Counted from the stretch's first letter, positions 8,816 through 18,308 are shown. The stretch is DNA of 23,449 nucleotides from Desulfobulbus sp. (GCA_028684915.1 JAQUEZ010000085.1:1-23449); one strand, 5' to 3'. Notes: generated from the letters alone by a model not told the origin. Numbers and translations: made by a program.

Positions 8816-10594
8816 TTGAAACCGACAGATATTGAAGATCCGCAATATTTTCACAAGGTGATCGACTGCCAGTTCGCCTGTCCCGCCCATACCCCGGTGC
8901 CGGAGTATATCCGTTTAATCAGCGAAAAACGCTATACCGATGCCTACATGCTCAACTGGGTGTCCAATGTCTTTCCCGGTGTGCTCGGTAGAGTCTGCGA
9001 TCGCCCCTGTGAGCCAGCCTGCCGTCGAAGACGGGTTGAGCAGGAGCCGGTGGCCATCTGTCGTCTGAAACGATTTTGTGCCGATAACCGCGAGGAAGTG
9101 CTCCCCCTTTTACCGCATATTCCACTGGAAAAGAATGGCAAACGCGTCGCCCTGATCGGTGCTGGCCCGGCATCGTTAACCGTGGCTCGTGACCTGATGC
9201 CTCTTGGCTATCAGATCGATCTGTTTGATGATCAATCCCAGGGAGGCGGCTTCATGCGCAGCCAGCTGCCTTCGTTCCGATTGCCGGAATCGGTGTTGGC
9301 CACCGAGGTCAGCTATATCCTCGATTTGGGGGTGAGCAGCCATTTCAACCATCGAGTGGAGAGTCTGAAATCGGTCCTGTCTCGGGGCTACGATGCCGTA
9401 TTTGTCGGCACCGGCGCACCCCGCGGACGGGATTTACCGGATCTGCCGGGACGCACGGAAGGTGATGCCTGGATTCATGTGGGGATTGATTGGCTGGCCG
9501 GGGTGGTTTTTGGCCATGTGAAAACCGTTGGCAAGCGGGTATTGGTTCTTGGCGGCGGGAATACGGCCATGGACTGCTGTCGGACTGCCCGGCGTTTGGG
9601 TGGCGAAGAGGTGAGTGTGGTGGTGCGTTCCCCCAAGGAGGAGATGAAAGCATCGCCCTGGGAGATCGAGGAGGCCATGCATGAAGATATACCCGTTCTT
9701 GACAACCACGTGCCGCTAGAATTTGTTATTGAAAACGGTCGCCTGGTGGGTATGCGTTTTGACCGGGTAAAGGCGGTTTGGGATGAGAGCGGCAAGCGCC
9801 ACCTGCGCTCCACCGGTGAGGATCCGGTATTCCTCCCCTGTGACGAAGTGCTCTTGGCCGTGGGGCAGCTCAATGCCTTCCCCTGGATCGAAGCCGATGC
9901 CGGCGTCGCATTCACCGCCCAGGGATTGCCCGAGCTTGATCCCCAGACGCTGCAGTCCACCCATTCCCAGGTTTTTTTCGGCGGTGATGCCGCCTTTGGC
10001 CCACGCAACATCATTACCGCCGTGGCCCATGGTCACGAGGCTGCGATCTCGATTCATCTGCTTTGCCAGGGGCGTTCCCTGCAGGAGCGACCGGCTCCGC
10101 AGGTCAACCTTGCCGGCCAAAAAATGGGGGTTCATGACTGGCTCTACCATAACCAGGTCAGCGAGACCAACCGCCAGATCGTCCCCATGCTGGCCAAGGC
10201 CAAGACGCTGAAAGACCGATTGTTGGAGGTGGAGCTTGGTTTTGATCAGCAGATCGGTCAGACCGAATCCCTGCGCTGTTTGAACTGTGACGTGCAGACC
10301 GTGTTCCATGCGAATCTGTGCATTGAGTGCGACGGCTGTGTCGATGCCTGTCCGGAGAGCTGCATCAATTTTGTCGACAACGGCACTGAGGAGGAGGTAC
10401 GTTCCCGTCTCAAGGCCCCGGCCACCAACCTGCAGCAAAGCCTGTATGTCTCCGGGCTGCTTTCTACTGGCCGGGTGATGGTCAAGGACGAAAATGTCTG
10501 CCTCCACTGCGGCATCTGCGCAGAACGTTGTCCGACTTCGGCCTGGGAGATGCAAAAATTTCTTTATCATTCAGCACAGGCAGGACAGATATGA
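8816..10594 (+). CDS. FAD-dependent NAD(P)H/ferredoxin oxidoreductase with 4Fe-4S domains (GltD/NfnB-like), KorC-type
   Basis: A 592-residue iron-sulfur flavoprotein. The N-terminal Cys-rich domain found in GltD and dihydropyrimidine dehydrogenase carries Cys18, Cys22, Cys61, Cys65, Cys69 and Cys82. A Rossmann FAD site follows (IGAGPAS, 114-120), then an inserted NAD(P) site (VLGGGNTA, 244-251) and the FAD-closing motif FFGGDAAFGP (387-396). The C-terminal ferredoxin part has CIECDGCVDACP (502-513) and CLHCGICAERCP (562-573), plus Cys488 and Cys491. It overlaps the next gene by ATGA (10591-10594) and is clearly translated with the KorAB-type subunits. By analogy with KorC, described with the Thauera 2-oxoglutarate oxidoreductase, it probably passes electrons between ferredoxin or the oxidoreductase and NAD(P). 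Direction and nucleotide preference are inferred, not seen. Confidence 0.88.
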   Translation: MKPTDIEDPQYFHKVIDCQFACPAHTPVPEYIRLISEKRYTDAYMLNWVSNVFPGVLGRVCDRPCEPACRRRRVEQEPVAICRLKRFCADNREEVLPLLPHIPLEKNGKRVALIGAGPASLTVARDLMPLGYQIDLFDDQSQGGGFMRSQLPSFRLPESVLATEVSYILDLGVSSHFNHRVESLKSVLSRGYDAVFVGTGAPRGRDLPDLPGRTEGDAWIHVGIDWLAGVVFGHVKTVGKRVLVLGGGNTAMDCCRTARRLGGEEVSVVVRSPKEEMKASPWEIEEAMHEDIPVLDNHVPLEFVIENGRLVGMRFDRVKAVWDESGKRHLRSTGEDPVFLPCDEVLLAVGQLNAFPWIEADAGVAFTAQGLPELDPQTLQSTHSQVFFGGDAAFGPRNIITAVAHGHEAAISIHLLCQGRSLQERPAPQVNLAGQKMGVHDWLYHNQVSETNRQIVPMLAKAKTLKDRLLEVELGFDQQIGQTESLRCLNCDVQTVFHANLCIECDGCVDACPESCINFVDNGTEEEVRSRLKAPATNLQQSLYVSGLLSTGRVMVKDENVCLHCGICAERCPTSAWEMQKFLYHSAQAGQI

Positions 10595-12444
10595 AACAGT
10601 TGCAAGGCGTTAACGATTTTGTCATCCGTTTTGCCAATGTCAACGGCTCCGGTTCGGCCAGCGCCAACAACCTCTTTGCTAAGGCTGTTTTTCGTATGGG
10701 GGTTCCGGTCAGCCCGAAGAATATTTTTCCTTCCAATATCCAGGGGCTGCCGACCTGGTACGAGGTGCGGGTCAATGAGCGGGGCTGCGTTGGCCGTCGC
10801 GGTGATGTCGATATGGTGGTGGCGGTCAATGGCCAGACCCTGCGCCAGGATTACGAAACCCTGGTTCCCGGCGGCTATTTTATCTACGATTCCTCCAAAC
10901 CCTTGGCCGAGGATTTTCAGCGCGACGACATCACCGTTATCGGCATCCCTTTGACGATTCTCTGCAACGAGACCTTTGATAATCCGCGCATGCGGCCCCT
11001 GTTAAAAAATATTATCTATGTCGGTGCCCTGGCAGCCCTGCTCGACATGGAATTGCAGGTGCTGAACGATTCGCTCAACAAGCAGTTCCGCAAAAATCCG
11101 AAACTGGCTGAACCCAATATTCAGGCGCTGGAGCTGGGCTATTCCTACGCCCAGGAGTATCATCCCGAAACGTGCAAACTCAAGGTTCGTCGTTCTGATC
11201 AGGTGGGCGATGCGATCATCATGGATGGGAACAGTGCCGTGGCTCTGGGGGCGATTTATGCCGGCGCCACCGTGGTCGGTTGGTATCCCATTACCCCTTC
11301 CACCTCGATCATCGAGGCCTTTGGCCGGTTCGCGGATAAGTTCCGGATTGAGCCCGAAACCGGGCGAATCAAGGCGGCTATTGTTCAAGCCGAAGATGAG
11401 CTGGCGGCTATCGGTATTGTCATTGGCGCCTCCTGGAACGGTGCCCGTGCCTTCACGGCTACCTCCGGCCCTGGCATTTCCTTGATGAGCGAGTTTCTAG
11501 GACTGGCCTATTTTGGAGAAATCCCCGCAGTGCTGATCAATGTCCAACGGACCGGCCCTTCGACCGGGATGCCCACGCGTACCCAACAGTCGGATCTGCT
11601 TTCCTGTGCCTATGCATCCCACGGTGATACCAAGCACCCCCTGCTGTTCCCCTGCGATCCCCGGGAATGTTTTGAGATGACCGCCGATGCCTTTGATCTG
11701 GCCGAGCGGCTGCAAACGCCGGTGATGGTAATGAGTGATCTTGATCTGGGAATGAACGACCATTTTGGCCCGCCGCTCAGCTGGGATCCTAACCGCACCT
11801 ATGACCGGGGCAAGGTGCTCAATGCCGAGCAACTCGATGCCCTGACCAGCCGCTGGGGCCGCTACAAGGATACCGATGGCGATGGTATCTGTTACCGGAC
11901 CTTTCCTGGCACTCACCCCGACAAAGGAGTGTATTTTACCCGTGGCACCTCCCGGGATGAGTATTCGGCCTATACCGAAGACAGCAAAATCTATGTGGCC
12001 AATATGGAGCGGCTGCAGCTCAAATGGGAGACCGCAAAACGACTCTTGCCGCTGGCGCGGATCAAGCAATCAAATCCCCAGGCTCGTCTCGGCGCCGTTT
12101 TTTTCGGGAGTACGGCGCCCTCTGCCTATGAGGCGATTGACCTGATGCATCAGCAGGGCATCGATATCAACACCATGCGGCTGCGGGCCTTCCCCTTTCA
12201 GCAGGAGGTGCTTGATTTTATCACCAAACATGAGTTGGTGTTTGTGATCGAACAGAACCGCGATGGGCAGATGCGGACTCTGCTGATCAACGAAGGCGGC
12301 CTGCCTTCGCAGAAGCTGATTCACATTGGCTGCTACGACGGTTTACCCGTTGCCAGCCGTGTCCTTGTCCGTTCCCTGGAAAAAGCCCTGGGGGAACGCG
12401 GAATCATTTTGCAGCAACTCGCTTCCCAAGGGGGTGGCCAATGA
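10591..12444 (+). CDS. korA: 2-oxoacid:ferredoxin oxidoreductase, fused gamma-alpha subunit (KorA-like)
   Basis: A 617-residue protein. The first ~190 residues are the gamma domain (GxGGxGxxxA-like region read here as VNGSGSASANNLFAKA, 18-33). The rest is the alpha domain starting near 206, with YPITPSTSI (232-240), a Glu-rich pyrimidine-binding region around QAEDELAAIG, and the conserved TSGPG and STGMPTRTQQSD segments. With the beta subunit it would oxidise a 2-oxoacid and CoA to an acyl-CoA and CO2, reducing ferredoxin. The specificity cannot be fixed from sequence: 2-oxoglutarate is the best guess from the fused gamma-alpha architecture, but branched-chain or other 2-oxoacids are possible. 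It starts at an ATG overlapping the previous stop, preceded by CAGGACAG, and ends in an ATGA overlap with the beta gene, giving translational coupling throughout. Confidence 0.9.
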   Translation: MKQLQGVNDFVIRFANVNGSGSASANNLFAKAVFRMGVPVSPKNIFPSNIQGLPTWYEVRVNERGCVGRRGDVDMVVAVNGQTLRQDYETLVPGGYFIYDSSKPLAEDFQRDDITVIGIPLTILCNETFDNPRMRPLLKNIIYVGALAALLDMELQVLNDSLNKQFRKNPKLAEPNIQALELGYSYAQEYHPETCKLKVRRSDQVGDAIIMDGNSAVALGAIYAGATVVGWYPITPSTSIIEAFGRFADKFRIEPETGRIKAAIVQAEDELAAIGIVIGASWNGARAFTATSGPGISLMSEFLGLAYFGEIPAVLINVQRTGPSTGMPTRTQQSDLLSCAYASHGDTKHPLLFPCDPRECFEMTADAFDLAERLQTPVMVMSDLDLGMNDHFGPPLSWDPNRTYDRGKVLNAEQLDALTSRWGRYKDTDGDGICYRTFPGTHPDKGVYFTRGTSRDEYSAYTEDSKIYVANMERLQLKWETAKRLLPLARIKQSNPQARLGAVFFGSTAPSAYEAIDLMHQQGIDINTMRLRAFPFQQEVLDFITKHELVFVIEQNRDGQMRTLLINEGGLPSQKLIHIGCYDGLPVASRVLVRSLEKALGERGIILQQLASQGGGQ

Positions 12445-13493
12445 CTTTCCAACGACCAACCTTTCGTCATCCCGAACTGCCGCCCAATGCCGCCGGTTAT
12501 AGCCGTCGCGACTATGAAGGCGGAATTTCGACGCTTTGCGCCGGCTGCGGTCATGACTCGATTTGCAACGCCATCATTCAGTCCTGTTTTGAGCTGGCCC
12601 TGCCGCCGCATAGGGTGGTCAAGATGTCCGGTATCGGTTGTTCTTCCAAAACTCCGGCCTACTTTCTGGGCAGATCCCACGGCTTCAATTCGGTGCATGG
12701 ACGCATGCCCTCCATTGCCACCGGTGCCAACATGGCCAATCGCGATCTGATTTACCTGGGCGTTTCCGGTGACGGCGACACTGCCTCCATCGGTATGGGA
12801 CAGTTCGTCCATGCGGTGCGGCGCAACCTCAATATGCTGTACATCGTGATGAACAACGGTTGTTACGGGCTCACCAAGGGCCAGTACTCGGCCACCGCCG
12901 ACAAGGGCTCCAAGAGCAAGAAGGGCAGTGTTAATGCGCTTGAGTCGATTGATCTGTGCGAACTGGCGATCCAGCTTGGTGCAGGCTTTGTGGCTCGCAG
13001 TTTTTCCGGCGACAAACAGCAGTTGGTGCCGTTGATCAAGGCTGGGCTCTCACACAAGGGGCTTTCCTTTATCGATGTGATTTCTCCCTGTGTGACCTTT
13101 AACAATAACCCGGAATCGACCAAGAGCTATCACTGGGTTCGTGAACACAGCGAGGCCACCAACACTTTTGATTTTGTGCCTTTCCGCCAGACTATCACCA
13201 CCGAATATGGTGAAGACACGGATCAAGAGGTGCAGCTCCACGATGACTCGGTGATTCATCTCCACAAGCATGAGGATGCGCCGGATGTGACCGATCGTCG
13301 CCAGGCCATTGATAATCTCGAGGATCACAAAGCCCAGGGGATGATCCTTACCGGGGTGTTGTATGTTAATCCGGAATCCCTTGATACTCACGATATCCTC
13401 AACACCAGCGGGCAGCCCCTCAACAGCATGGGCGAATCCGATCTTTGTCCCGGTGGCGAGGTGTTGGAAGAAATAAACGACAGTTGTCGGTAA
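12441..13493 (+). CDS. korB: 2-oxoacid:ferredoxin oxidoreductase, beta subunit, TPP- and FeS-binding (KorB-like)
   Basis: A 350-residue catalytic subunit. The thiamine diphosphate motif is GDGDTASIG starting at residue 110 and ending in NN (138-139). Cysteines for one 4Fe-4S cluster are visible: CAGC (Cys33, Cys36), GIGCSS (Cys67) and SPCVTFNN (Cys217), matching the usual beta-subunit ligands. The C-terminal ~80 residues form the long extension found in fused gamma-alpha type systems. The start overlaps korA by 4 nt. This is the last gene of the operon. A 47-nt gap precedes mltB and no terminator hairpin is apparent, so readthrough is possible. Confidence 0.9.
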   Translation: MTFQRPTFRHPELPPNAAGYSRRDYEGGISTLCAGCGHDSICNAIIQSCFELALPPHRVVKMSGIGCSSKTPAYFLGRSHGFNSVHGRMPSIATGANMANRDLIYLGVSGDGDTASIGMGQFVHAVRRNLNMLYIVMNNGCYGLTKGQYSATADKGSKSKKGSVNALESIDLCELAIQLGAGFVARSFSGDKQQLVPLIKAGLSHKGLSFIDVISPCVTFNNNPESTKSYHWVREHSEATNTFDFVPFRQTITTEYGEDTDQEVQLHDDSVIHLHKHEDAPDVTDRRQAIDNLEDHKAQGMILTGVLYVNPESLDTHDILNTSGQPLNSMGESDLCPGGEVLEEINDSCR

Positions 13494-13540
13494 CCTGATT
13501 GATTATGATTACAGATGATATCCTGCGTTGGTGATGTTTT

Positions 13541-14701
13541 ATGGAGTTCACAATAGATTTGATCCAGTTACGCCGTTTTTCTCGTTGTATTGTCAGTCAT
13601 CTGGTCATGCTGTCGGCCTTGGGGCTGGTGGCCTGTACCGAACTCGGCGACACGGCGCAGGTTTCGGCCGGTAGTCAAGATCAGGCTGTTTTTGCCGAGC
13701 CTGGTCAATACCCGCCCGGCAAAGGAGTGACATTGGCCCGAAAGCCCTGTGTCGGAGGCTACCATGCCGACCAGATCAGCGGCGACTTTGCGGGATATGC
13801 CCGCCTGCAGCAGTTTGTCGAACAGATGGTGCATCGACACGGCTTTGATCGGGAATATCTCCAGGGGCTCTTTTCCCAAGCTAAACGGAAGGACTGGACC
13901 CTCAACTACTTTGCCAAGGGCGACCAATCACTGAAACTACCGCCGAGCAAAGGCAGTTGGACTCGTTATCGGGCCAAGTTCCTTGATGAGCGCCATATTG
14001 GTGCTGGGGCTGAATTTGCCCGTCGCTATCGGTCTGCCCTGCAACGGGCCACCCGGATGTACGGTGTGCCGGAAGAGTACATTCTGGGTATCATGGCCAT
14101 AGAGACCAATTTCGGCAGTAATCTGGGGAACCATCGTGTTCTTGACGCCCTGACCACCTTGGGTTTTGATTATGCCCGGCGCGGCCCTTTTTTCCGCGAT
14201 GAACTTGAAGAGTTTTTGCTGATGGCCCGTAGTGAAGGCTTGGACCCGGTAGGTCCCAAGGGTTCCTTTGCCGGGGCCATGGGACTTGGGCAATTCATGC
14301 CCAGCAGTTTTCGCAAATGGGCTGTCGATTTTAACGGGGATGGGCATCGGGATCTCTGGAACCCCGAAGATGCCATCGGCAGTATTGCTAACTATTTTGC
14401 CCAGCATGGCTGGCAGCCCGGTCAGCCGGTAATTACACCGCTTGCGGCTAAGAGACCGGTGGCGTTACAGGCAGGGTTTGACACCCGGTACACCCCTGGC
14501 AGCCTTTTTAAAGCTGGCCTGCAGCCAACCCAGCCCTGCACCGCCAATGGCCAGGTTTGCCTGTTATTGCTGCGTCATCAACGGCTGGATCAGTACCTGA
14601 TCGGCTACCCCAATTTTTACACCATCACCCGCTATAACCACAGTACCCACTATGCCATGGCGGTGCATGAACTGGCTCAGGCGATTAAGCACCGAATGTA
14701 A
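13541..14701 (+). CDS. mltB: Membrane-bound lytic murein transglycosylase B-type lipoprotein
   Basis: A 386-residue peptidoglycan lytic transglycosylase (SLT_2 family), cleaving the glycan chain with formation of 1,6-anhydromuramyl ends. The N-terminus has a hydrophobic stretch and the lipobox LVAC with lipidated Cys32, so it is expected to be membrane-anchored. The catalytic Glu188 sits in IMAIETNFGSNLG. Further family motifs are AMGLGQFMPSSF and the FNGDGHRDLWNP segment, followed by SIANYFAQHGW. The C-terminus YAMAVHELAQAI is typical of MltB. The ATG at 13541 has only a weak upstream GGTG; a later start at the Met in VMLSALG would still leave a short signal. The gene converges on the TDT transporter, with a hairpin between them. 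Confidence 0.9.
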   Translation: MEFTIDLIQLRRFSRCIVSHLVMLSALGLVACTELGDTAQVSAGSQDQAVFAEPGQYPPGKGVTLARKPCVGGYHADQISGDFAGYARLQQFVEQMVHRHGFDREYLQGLFSQAKRKDWTLNYFAKGDQSLKLPPSKGSWTRYRAKFLDERHIGAGAEFARRYRSALQRATRMYGVPEEYILGIMAIETNFGSNLGNHRVLDALTTLGFDYARRGPFFRDELEEFLLMARSEGLDPVGPKGSFAGAMGLGQFMPSSFRKWAVDFNGDGHRDLWNPEDAIGSIANYFAQHGWQPGQPVITPLAAKRPVALQAGFDTRYTPGSLFKAGLQPTQPCTANGQVCLLLLRHQRLDQYLIGYPNFYTITRYNHSTHYAMAVHELAQAIKHRM

Positions 14702-14771
14702 ACAAGGCAGTCGGACGCGCGGCTTGGATTCGGTTCAGTTCGCAGGTGGGGGCGAACACGCCACACGTACA

Positions 14772-14801
14772 AAGGGCGCATCGATTGCTCGATGCGCCCT
14801 T
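14772..14801. terminator. Hairpin terminator 1 between convergent mltB and TDT genes
   Basis: A perfect 13-bp stem, AAGGGCGCATCGA (14772-14784) with TCGATGCGCCCTT (14789-14801), closes a 4-nt loop TTGC. Convergent genes lie on both sides, so it could act in either direction. The following T-tracts are short (CCCTTTGTACG on the minus strand). It closely resembles the hairpin at 16112-16143. Confidence 0.75.
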
Positions 14802-14856
14802 GTGTATGAAGAGGTTGTTGTTACGAAATAGAGTGGTGACAGCCGGGCCGCTTTGT

Positions 14857-16038
14857 TTAAACGTTGTCAGATTCTTTTACAGAGATGATAGGGCTTGAGG
14901 GTGCAGACGGTGGCCGGAAAAGATGCCCCGTTATCATGCCTCTAGTTGTGCCAAAGGCGGCCACCATCCAGGCGGCGAGCAAACCCACATAAAAAAAGAC
15001 ACTGGCCCAAGCAAATAGGGGGAGACCGGTATGATGCGCGAGCTGCGCCGTGCCGGTGACGCAGGTGCCGACCGGGAAGGTAAACGCCCAATAGGTGAGG
15101 GCAAACTTCATATTTCTCCGCCGGGCGCGGAGGGTTAAAAGAACCGCTAAGCAGCTCCAGAGGAGTACAAACCCGAAGATGGGGACGCTATAGAACACGG
15201 CAAATAATGCAAAGCCATGGGCTATTTCAGGCGAAACCGCTTTTGGTGCAACGGTGCCGAGGATTCCAGCGGCGGTCATTGATTGTCCCAGGGGGCCGAG
15301 AACGATCCACAGGGTCGGAACGCGCGAGGTCCCCGAGGTCCCGTGATGCGCCAAACGGCTCCAGATCATCGAAATGATGATCAGCGCGGCCAAAAGACTC
15401 AGGCCAACCTGGGAAAAACAGAGGTAAAAAAGCGTTTGTCGCATCACCCCCTCGGGCGCGTAGGGGACAAGCATGGCGCCGATGGTGGCGGACACCATGG
15501 GAGGGACAACCGGCATGAGCCATCCCCCGAAGGCGGAGTCGGGGCGTACGGTGAAGGTGGTGAACAGGCGGTACGGAATGACCACGGCTGCTCCCAAGCC
15601 TGTGAGCGTGCCTGTGAACCAGAGGGCCCATGCCATATTGAGGGCAAGGTCCCAGCCAATAAGATTATGGCCCACCAGGAGAGTCCCGCCGGCAACTGTA
15701 AGCGCGGCCATCGGTGGTGCCCCATAGAACTGTGCCATCATGGGATCCCGAAAATGTCGCTTCCATGCATTCTGCTGCCGGAATAGGAAAGAGCTTGATG
15801 CAAGCACGAGACCGATCAGCATGAAGAAAGCAAGGCACCAGATAATAAGGGCAAAGCCGCGGAGATTAGCAGAAAAGAGCGGCAGCGAGGCGGCGGCGTT
15901 GGCGATAATCCCCGTCCCCATCACCGAGGCAAACCAATTGGGGCCTACCTCATAATCAAGGTTTGCTCCGGTAACGTTGTACAGGAACCGTTTCCACCAA
16001 AAGCCTTTGGTGGTTCTGTTTTTAAGATCGTTTTCCAT
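14857..16038 (-). CDS. TDT (TehA/SLAC1-like) family anion/dicarboxylate transporter
   Basis: A 393-residue membrane protein with about ten hydrophobic helices. The N-terminal VGPNWFASVMGTGIIANAAA is the hallmark of the tellurite-resistance/dicarboxylate transporter family, which includes TehA, the yeast malate permease and plant SLAC1 channels. The first charged helix-preceding segment and the C-terminal tail are cytoplasmic by the usual topology. The substrate (dicarboxylate, sulfite or another anion) cannot be deduced. ATG 16038 is chosen over an upstream in-frame ATG at 16074, because AAAGGA lies at proper distance before it (AAAGGAAAGTCAGGC). It follows nhaB in the same direction but a terminator hairpin separates them, so it probably has its own promoter within 16039-16110. 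Confidence 0.85.
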   Translation of the reverse strand: MENDLKNRTTKGFWWKRFLYNVTGANLDYEVGPNWFASVMGTGIIANAAASLPLFSANLRGFALIIWCLAFFMLIGLVLASSSFLFRQQNAWKRHFRDPMMAQFYGAPPMAALTVAGGTLLVGHNLIGWDLALNMAWALWFTGTLTGLGAAVVIPYRLFTTFTVRPDSAFGGWLMPVVPPMVSATIGAMLVPYAPEGVMRQTLFYLCFSQVGLSLLAALIIISMIWSRLAHHGTSGTSRVPTLWIVLGPLGQSMTAAGILGTVAPKAVSPEIAHGFALFAVFYSVPIFGFVLLWSCLAVLLTLRARRRNMKFALTYWAFTFPVGTCVTGTAQLAHHTGLPLFAWASVFFYVGLLAAWMVAAFGTTRGMITGHLFRPPSAPSSPIISVKESDNV

Positions 16039-16111
16039 GCCTGACTTTCCTTTGTAAAAGGGGGCGGAGTGCATACCCGCACCGGTGGGTTAACCGGTAG
16101 CCGACAAGAAC

Positions 16112-16143
16112 AAAGGGCGTATCGAGTGATCGATACGCCCTTT
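16112..16143 (-). terminator. Hairpin terminator 2 downstream of nhaB
   Basis: A perfect 14-bp stem, AAAGGGCGTATCGA (16112-16125) and TCGATACGCCCTTT (16130-16143), with loop GTGA. On the minus strand it begins 25 nt after the nhaB stop and is followed by TTTGTTCTTG, consistent with intrinsic termination. It has nearly the same sequence as the hairpin at 14772-14801, with a paired C/G to T/A change. Confidence 0.78.
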
Positions 16144-16167
16144 TCATTTCATCTAAACGGCGACCTG

Positions 16168-17793
16168 TTACAGGAATAGATAGGTGGCGGCCAGACCGGC
16201 AAGTGACATGGTGATGGTGTAGGGCATAGCCAGCCAGACCATGCGTCCATAGGAGAGGCGGATAACCGGAGCCAGGGCCGACGTCAACAGGAAGAGGAAC
16301 GCTGCCTGACCGTTGGGGGTGGCTACACTGGGGATATTGGTGCCGGTGTTGATTGCAACCGCAAGTTTGTCGAAGTGATGCATCAGCGCGCCAGCCTGAG
16401 ACGCCGCCTCGGAGGGCAGGGTGGCCAAGACATCGGCACGGGCCAGATTGGGATCGGTCAGTTTCTGCATCAATTCTTGGCCGCTCATGCCGATGTTGGG
16501 GATGGCATTGAGCATATCGACGAAATGTATCTTGGTCTCGGAGATGTAGACCGTGGCCACGAAGACGTTGTCGGAGATGGCGGAAAGCAAGCCGTTTGCA
16601 ATATAATATGCGGCCAACTGGGATTGCCCATGCAGGCTCAACACGTAGTTGATAACCGGGGCAAAGAGGTGTTGCTCGTGGATCACGGCAACAATGGTGA
16701 AGAAGACCACCAAGAGGGCGGTGAAGGGCAGGGCTTCCTCAAAGGCGTGGCCGATTTGGTGTTCCTCGGTGACGCCGTTGACTGCGGTCAAAAAGACGAT
16801 AACCGAAAGACCGATTAAGCCGACAGCGGCCAGATGGAAGGCTAGGGCGAGGATCAACCAGAGGCCGGCAATGGCCTGAGTGACGAGTATAACTTTTCCT
16901 TTGGCGCCCCGTTTCGCCTCCATTTTCATTTCAGTTTCCAGGAGATGAGATCGGATATTGCCCGGCATCTCAACGCCGTAGGTGAACCATTTCTTTTTTT
17001 CAACCATGTAGCAGGTGCCCAGGCCAACCGCCAATACCGGCAGGGAAACCGGAGCCACTTCGAGAAAGAATTCCACGAAGTGCCAGCCCATCACACCGCC
17101 CACCAGCAGGTTCTGCGGTTCGCCCACTAGGGTGCAAACGCCGCCTAAAGCCGTGCCCACTGCACCATGCATCATCAGGTTGCGCAGAAATCCACGGAAC
17201 TGTTTGAGATCTTCCTGTTCCTTTTCCTTGAGCGCCAGATCGCTGGTGAGATCATGTACCCCATCGCCGCCGTCCTTGCCGGAAACATAGCGATGGTAGA
17301 TTTCATAGAAGCCGTAGGCCACGGCGATGATGACCGCAGTAACGGTCAAGGCATCGAGAAAAGCGGAGAGAAAGGCACCGGCAAAGCAAAACAAAAGGGA
17401 GATTTTATACTTGGACTGCACCTGCACTAGGATGCGGGTAAAGGTGAAACGCAGAAAATCTTTCATGAAGTAGATGCCAGCGACCATGAAGATCAGCAGC
17501 AGGATAACCTCGAAGTTCGCCAGGGCCTCGTGAAAAACCGTCTCCGGTTTGGTCATGCCGATGAAGACCGCTTCCATTGCCAGTAAGCCACCTGCGGGTA
17601 ATGGATAACATTTCAAAGCCATGGCCAGGGTGAAAATGAATTCGCCGATCAGGATCCAGCCGGCTAGAAATGAACCGTAGAACTTGAATAAAATGGGATT
17701 GGCCACCAAAAATGCAAGAATGGTGATTTTGTACCACAGTGGAGCATTGCCAAGAAAGTTGCTGGCAAATGCTTTTGGATAGGACAGGGACAT
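16168..17793 (-). CDS. nhaB: Na+/H+ antiporter NhaB
   Basis: A 541-residue integral membrane antiporter that exports Na+ in exchange for H+. Similarity to E. coli NhaB (513 residues) is evident in the N-terminal half: [55 protein letters not shown] and [15 protein letters not shown], the last being a highly conserved ion-path region. The extra length is partly in a hydrophilic loop near residues 165-190 ([13 protein letters not shown] onward). The ATG is preceded by GAGGAG at good distance (GAGGAGAATAAACG). A terminator hairpin follows. It is separated by about 135 nt from the upstream yciH gene, so it is probably transcribed independently. Confidence 0.95.
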   Translation of the reverse strand: MSLSYPKAFASNFLGNAPLWYKITILAFLVANPILFKFYGSFLAGWILIGEFIFTLAMALKCYPLPAGGLLAMEAVFIGMTKPETVFHEALANFEVILLLIFMVAGIYFMKDFLRFTFTRILVQVQSKYKISLLFCFAGAFLSAFLDALTVTAVIIAVAYGFYEIYHRYVSGKDGGDGVHDLTSDLALKEKEQEDLKQFRGFLRNLMMHGAVGTALGGVCTLVGEPQNLLVGGVMGWHFVEFFLEVAPVSLPVLAVGLGTCYMVEKKKWFTYGVEMPGNIRSHLLETEMKMEAKRGAKGKVILVTQAIAGLWLILALAFHLAAVGLIGLSVIVFLTAVNGVTEEHQIGHAFEEALPFTALLVVFFTIVAVIHEQHLFAPVINYVLSLHGQSQLAAYYIANGLLSAISDNVFVATVYISETKIHFVDMLNAIPNIGMSGQELMQKLTDPNLARADVLATLPSEAASQAGALMHHFDKLAVAINTGTNIPSVATPNGQAAFLFLLTSALAPVIRLSYGRMVWLAMPYTITMSLAGLAATYLFL

Positions 17794-17927
17794 CGTTTAT
17801 TCTCCTCGGTTGAAGACTCGTTGGTAAACCGCCCGATACTTGAGAGCGAGGCGGTCACATTTCTGTGCGGGTTCTCCGATGTATGGCCACTTCATCGAAA
17901 ACCGTATGACGCGACAAGTGAAGAGGC

Positions 17928-18293
17928 TCAGCCTCCCGCAAGCTTAACGGTGTAACCGAGTTTCTTGAGCGCGCTCACCAGGGTTTCCCGGTGTTCTCCC
18001 TGAATCTCGATTATCCCATCTTTAATGGCACCTCCGGCGCCGCACTGTTTTTTTAACTGCCCCGCCAGGTTACGAAGTTGTTCAGGAGGGAGATTCAACC
18101 CGCTGACAGTGGTGACACCGCTGCCTTTGCGCCCCTTGGTCTGTCTGCCCACGCGAACAATACCGTCACCGGTTGTTGGGGAAACCCGTATTTTGCAGTT
18201 GCATTCGGCCTTAGGCCTGCTGCATTCCGGGCACAGTCTGCCGTGTTCTGTTGAGTACACTGAAACAGTAGTAAATAAAGTTTTCGTTACCAT
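17928..18293 (-). CDS. yciH: SUI1/eIF1-like translation initiation factor (YciH)
   Basis: A 121-residue protein. The N-terminus has a Cys cluster, CPEC (21-24) and CNC (31-33), likely a small metal site seen in several bacterial YciH proteins. The SUI1 domain follows: GIVRVGRQTKGRKGSGVTTV, LKKQCGAGGAIKDGIIEIQG and a terminal LKKLGYTVKLAGG. YciH is reported to influence start-site fidelity and stress-dependent initiation, without being essential. It starts 15 nt after pyrC, on the same strand, and is probably the last gene of the lpdA-pyrC-yciH transcript. The ATG has a weak purine-rich upstream stretch (GAAAGAACG). Confidence 0.92.
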   Translation of the reverse strand: MVTKTLFTTVSVYSTEHGRLCPECSRPKAECNCKIRVSPTTGDGIVRVGRQTKGRKGSGVTTVSGLNLPPEQLRNLAGQLKKQCGAGGAIKDGIIEIQGEHRETLVSALKKLGYTVKLAGG

Positions 18294-18308
18294 CTTTAAT
18301 TCGTTCTT

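Noticed and set aside
17794..17927. Terminator after yciH from CCGCC/GGCGG near 17829-17853
   Set aside because: The stem is only 5 bp with a long loop and no T-tract, so it is not convincing.
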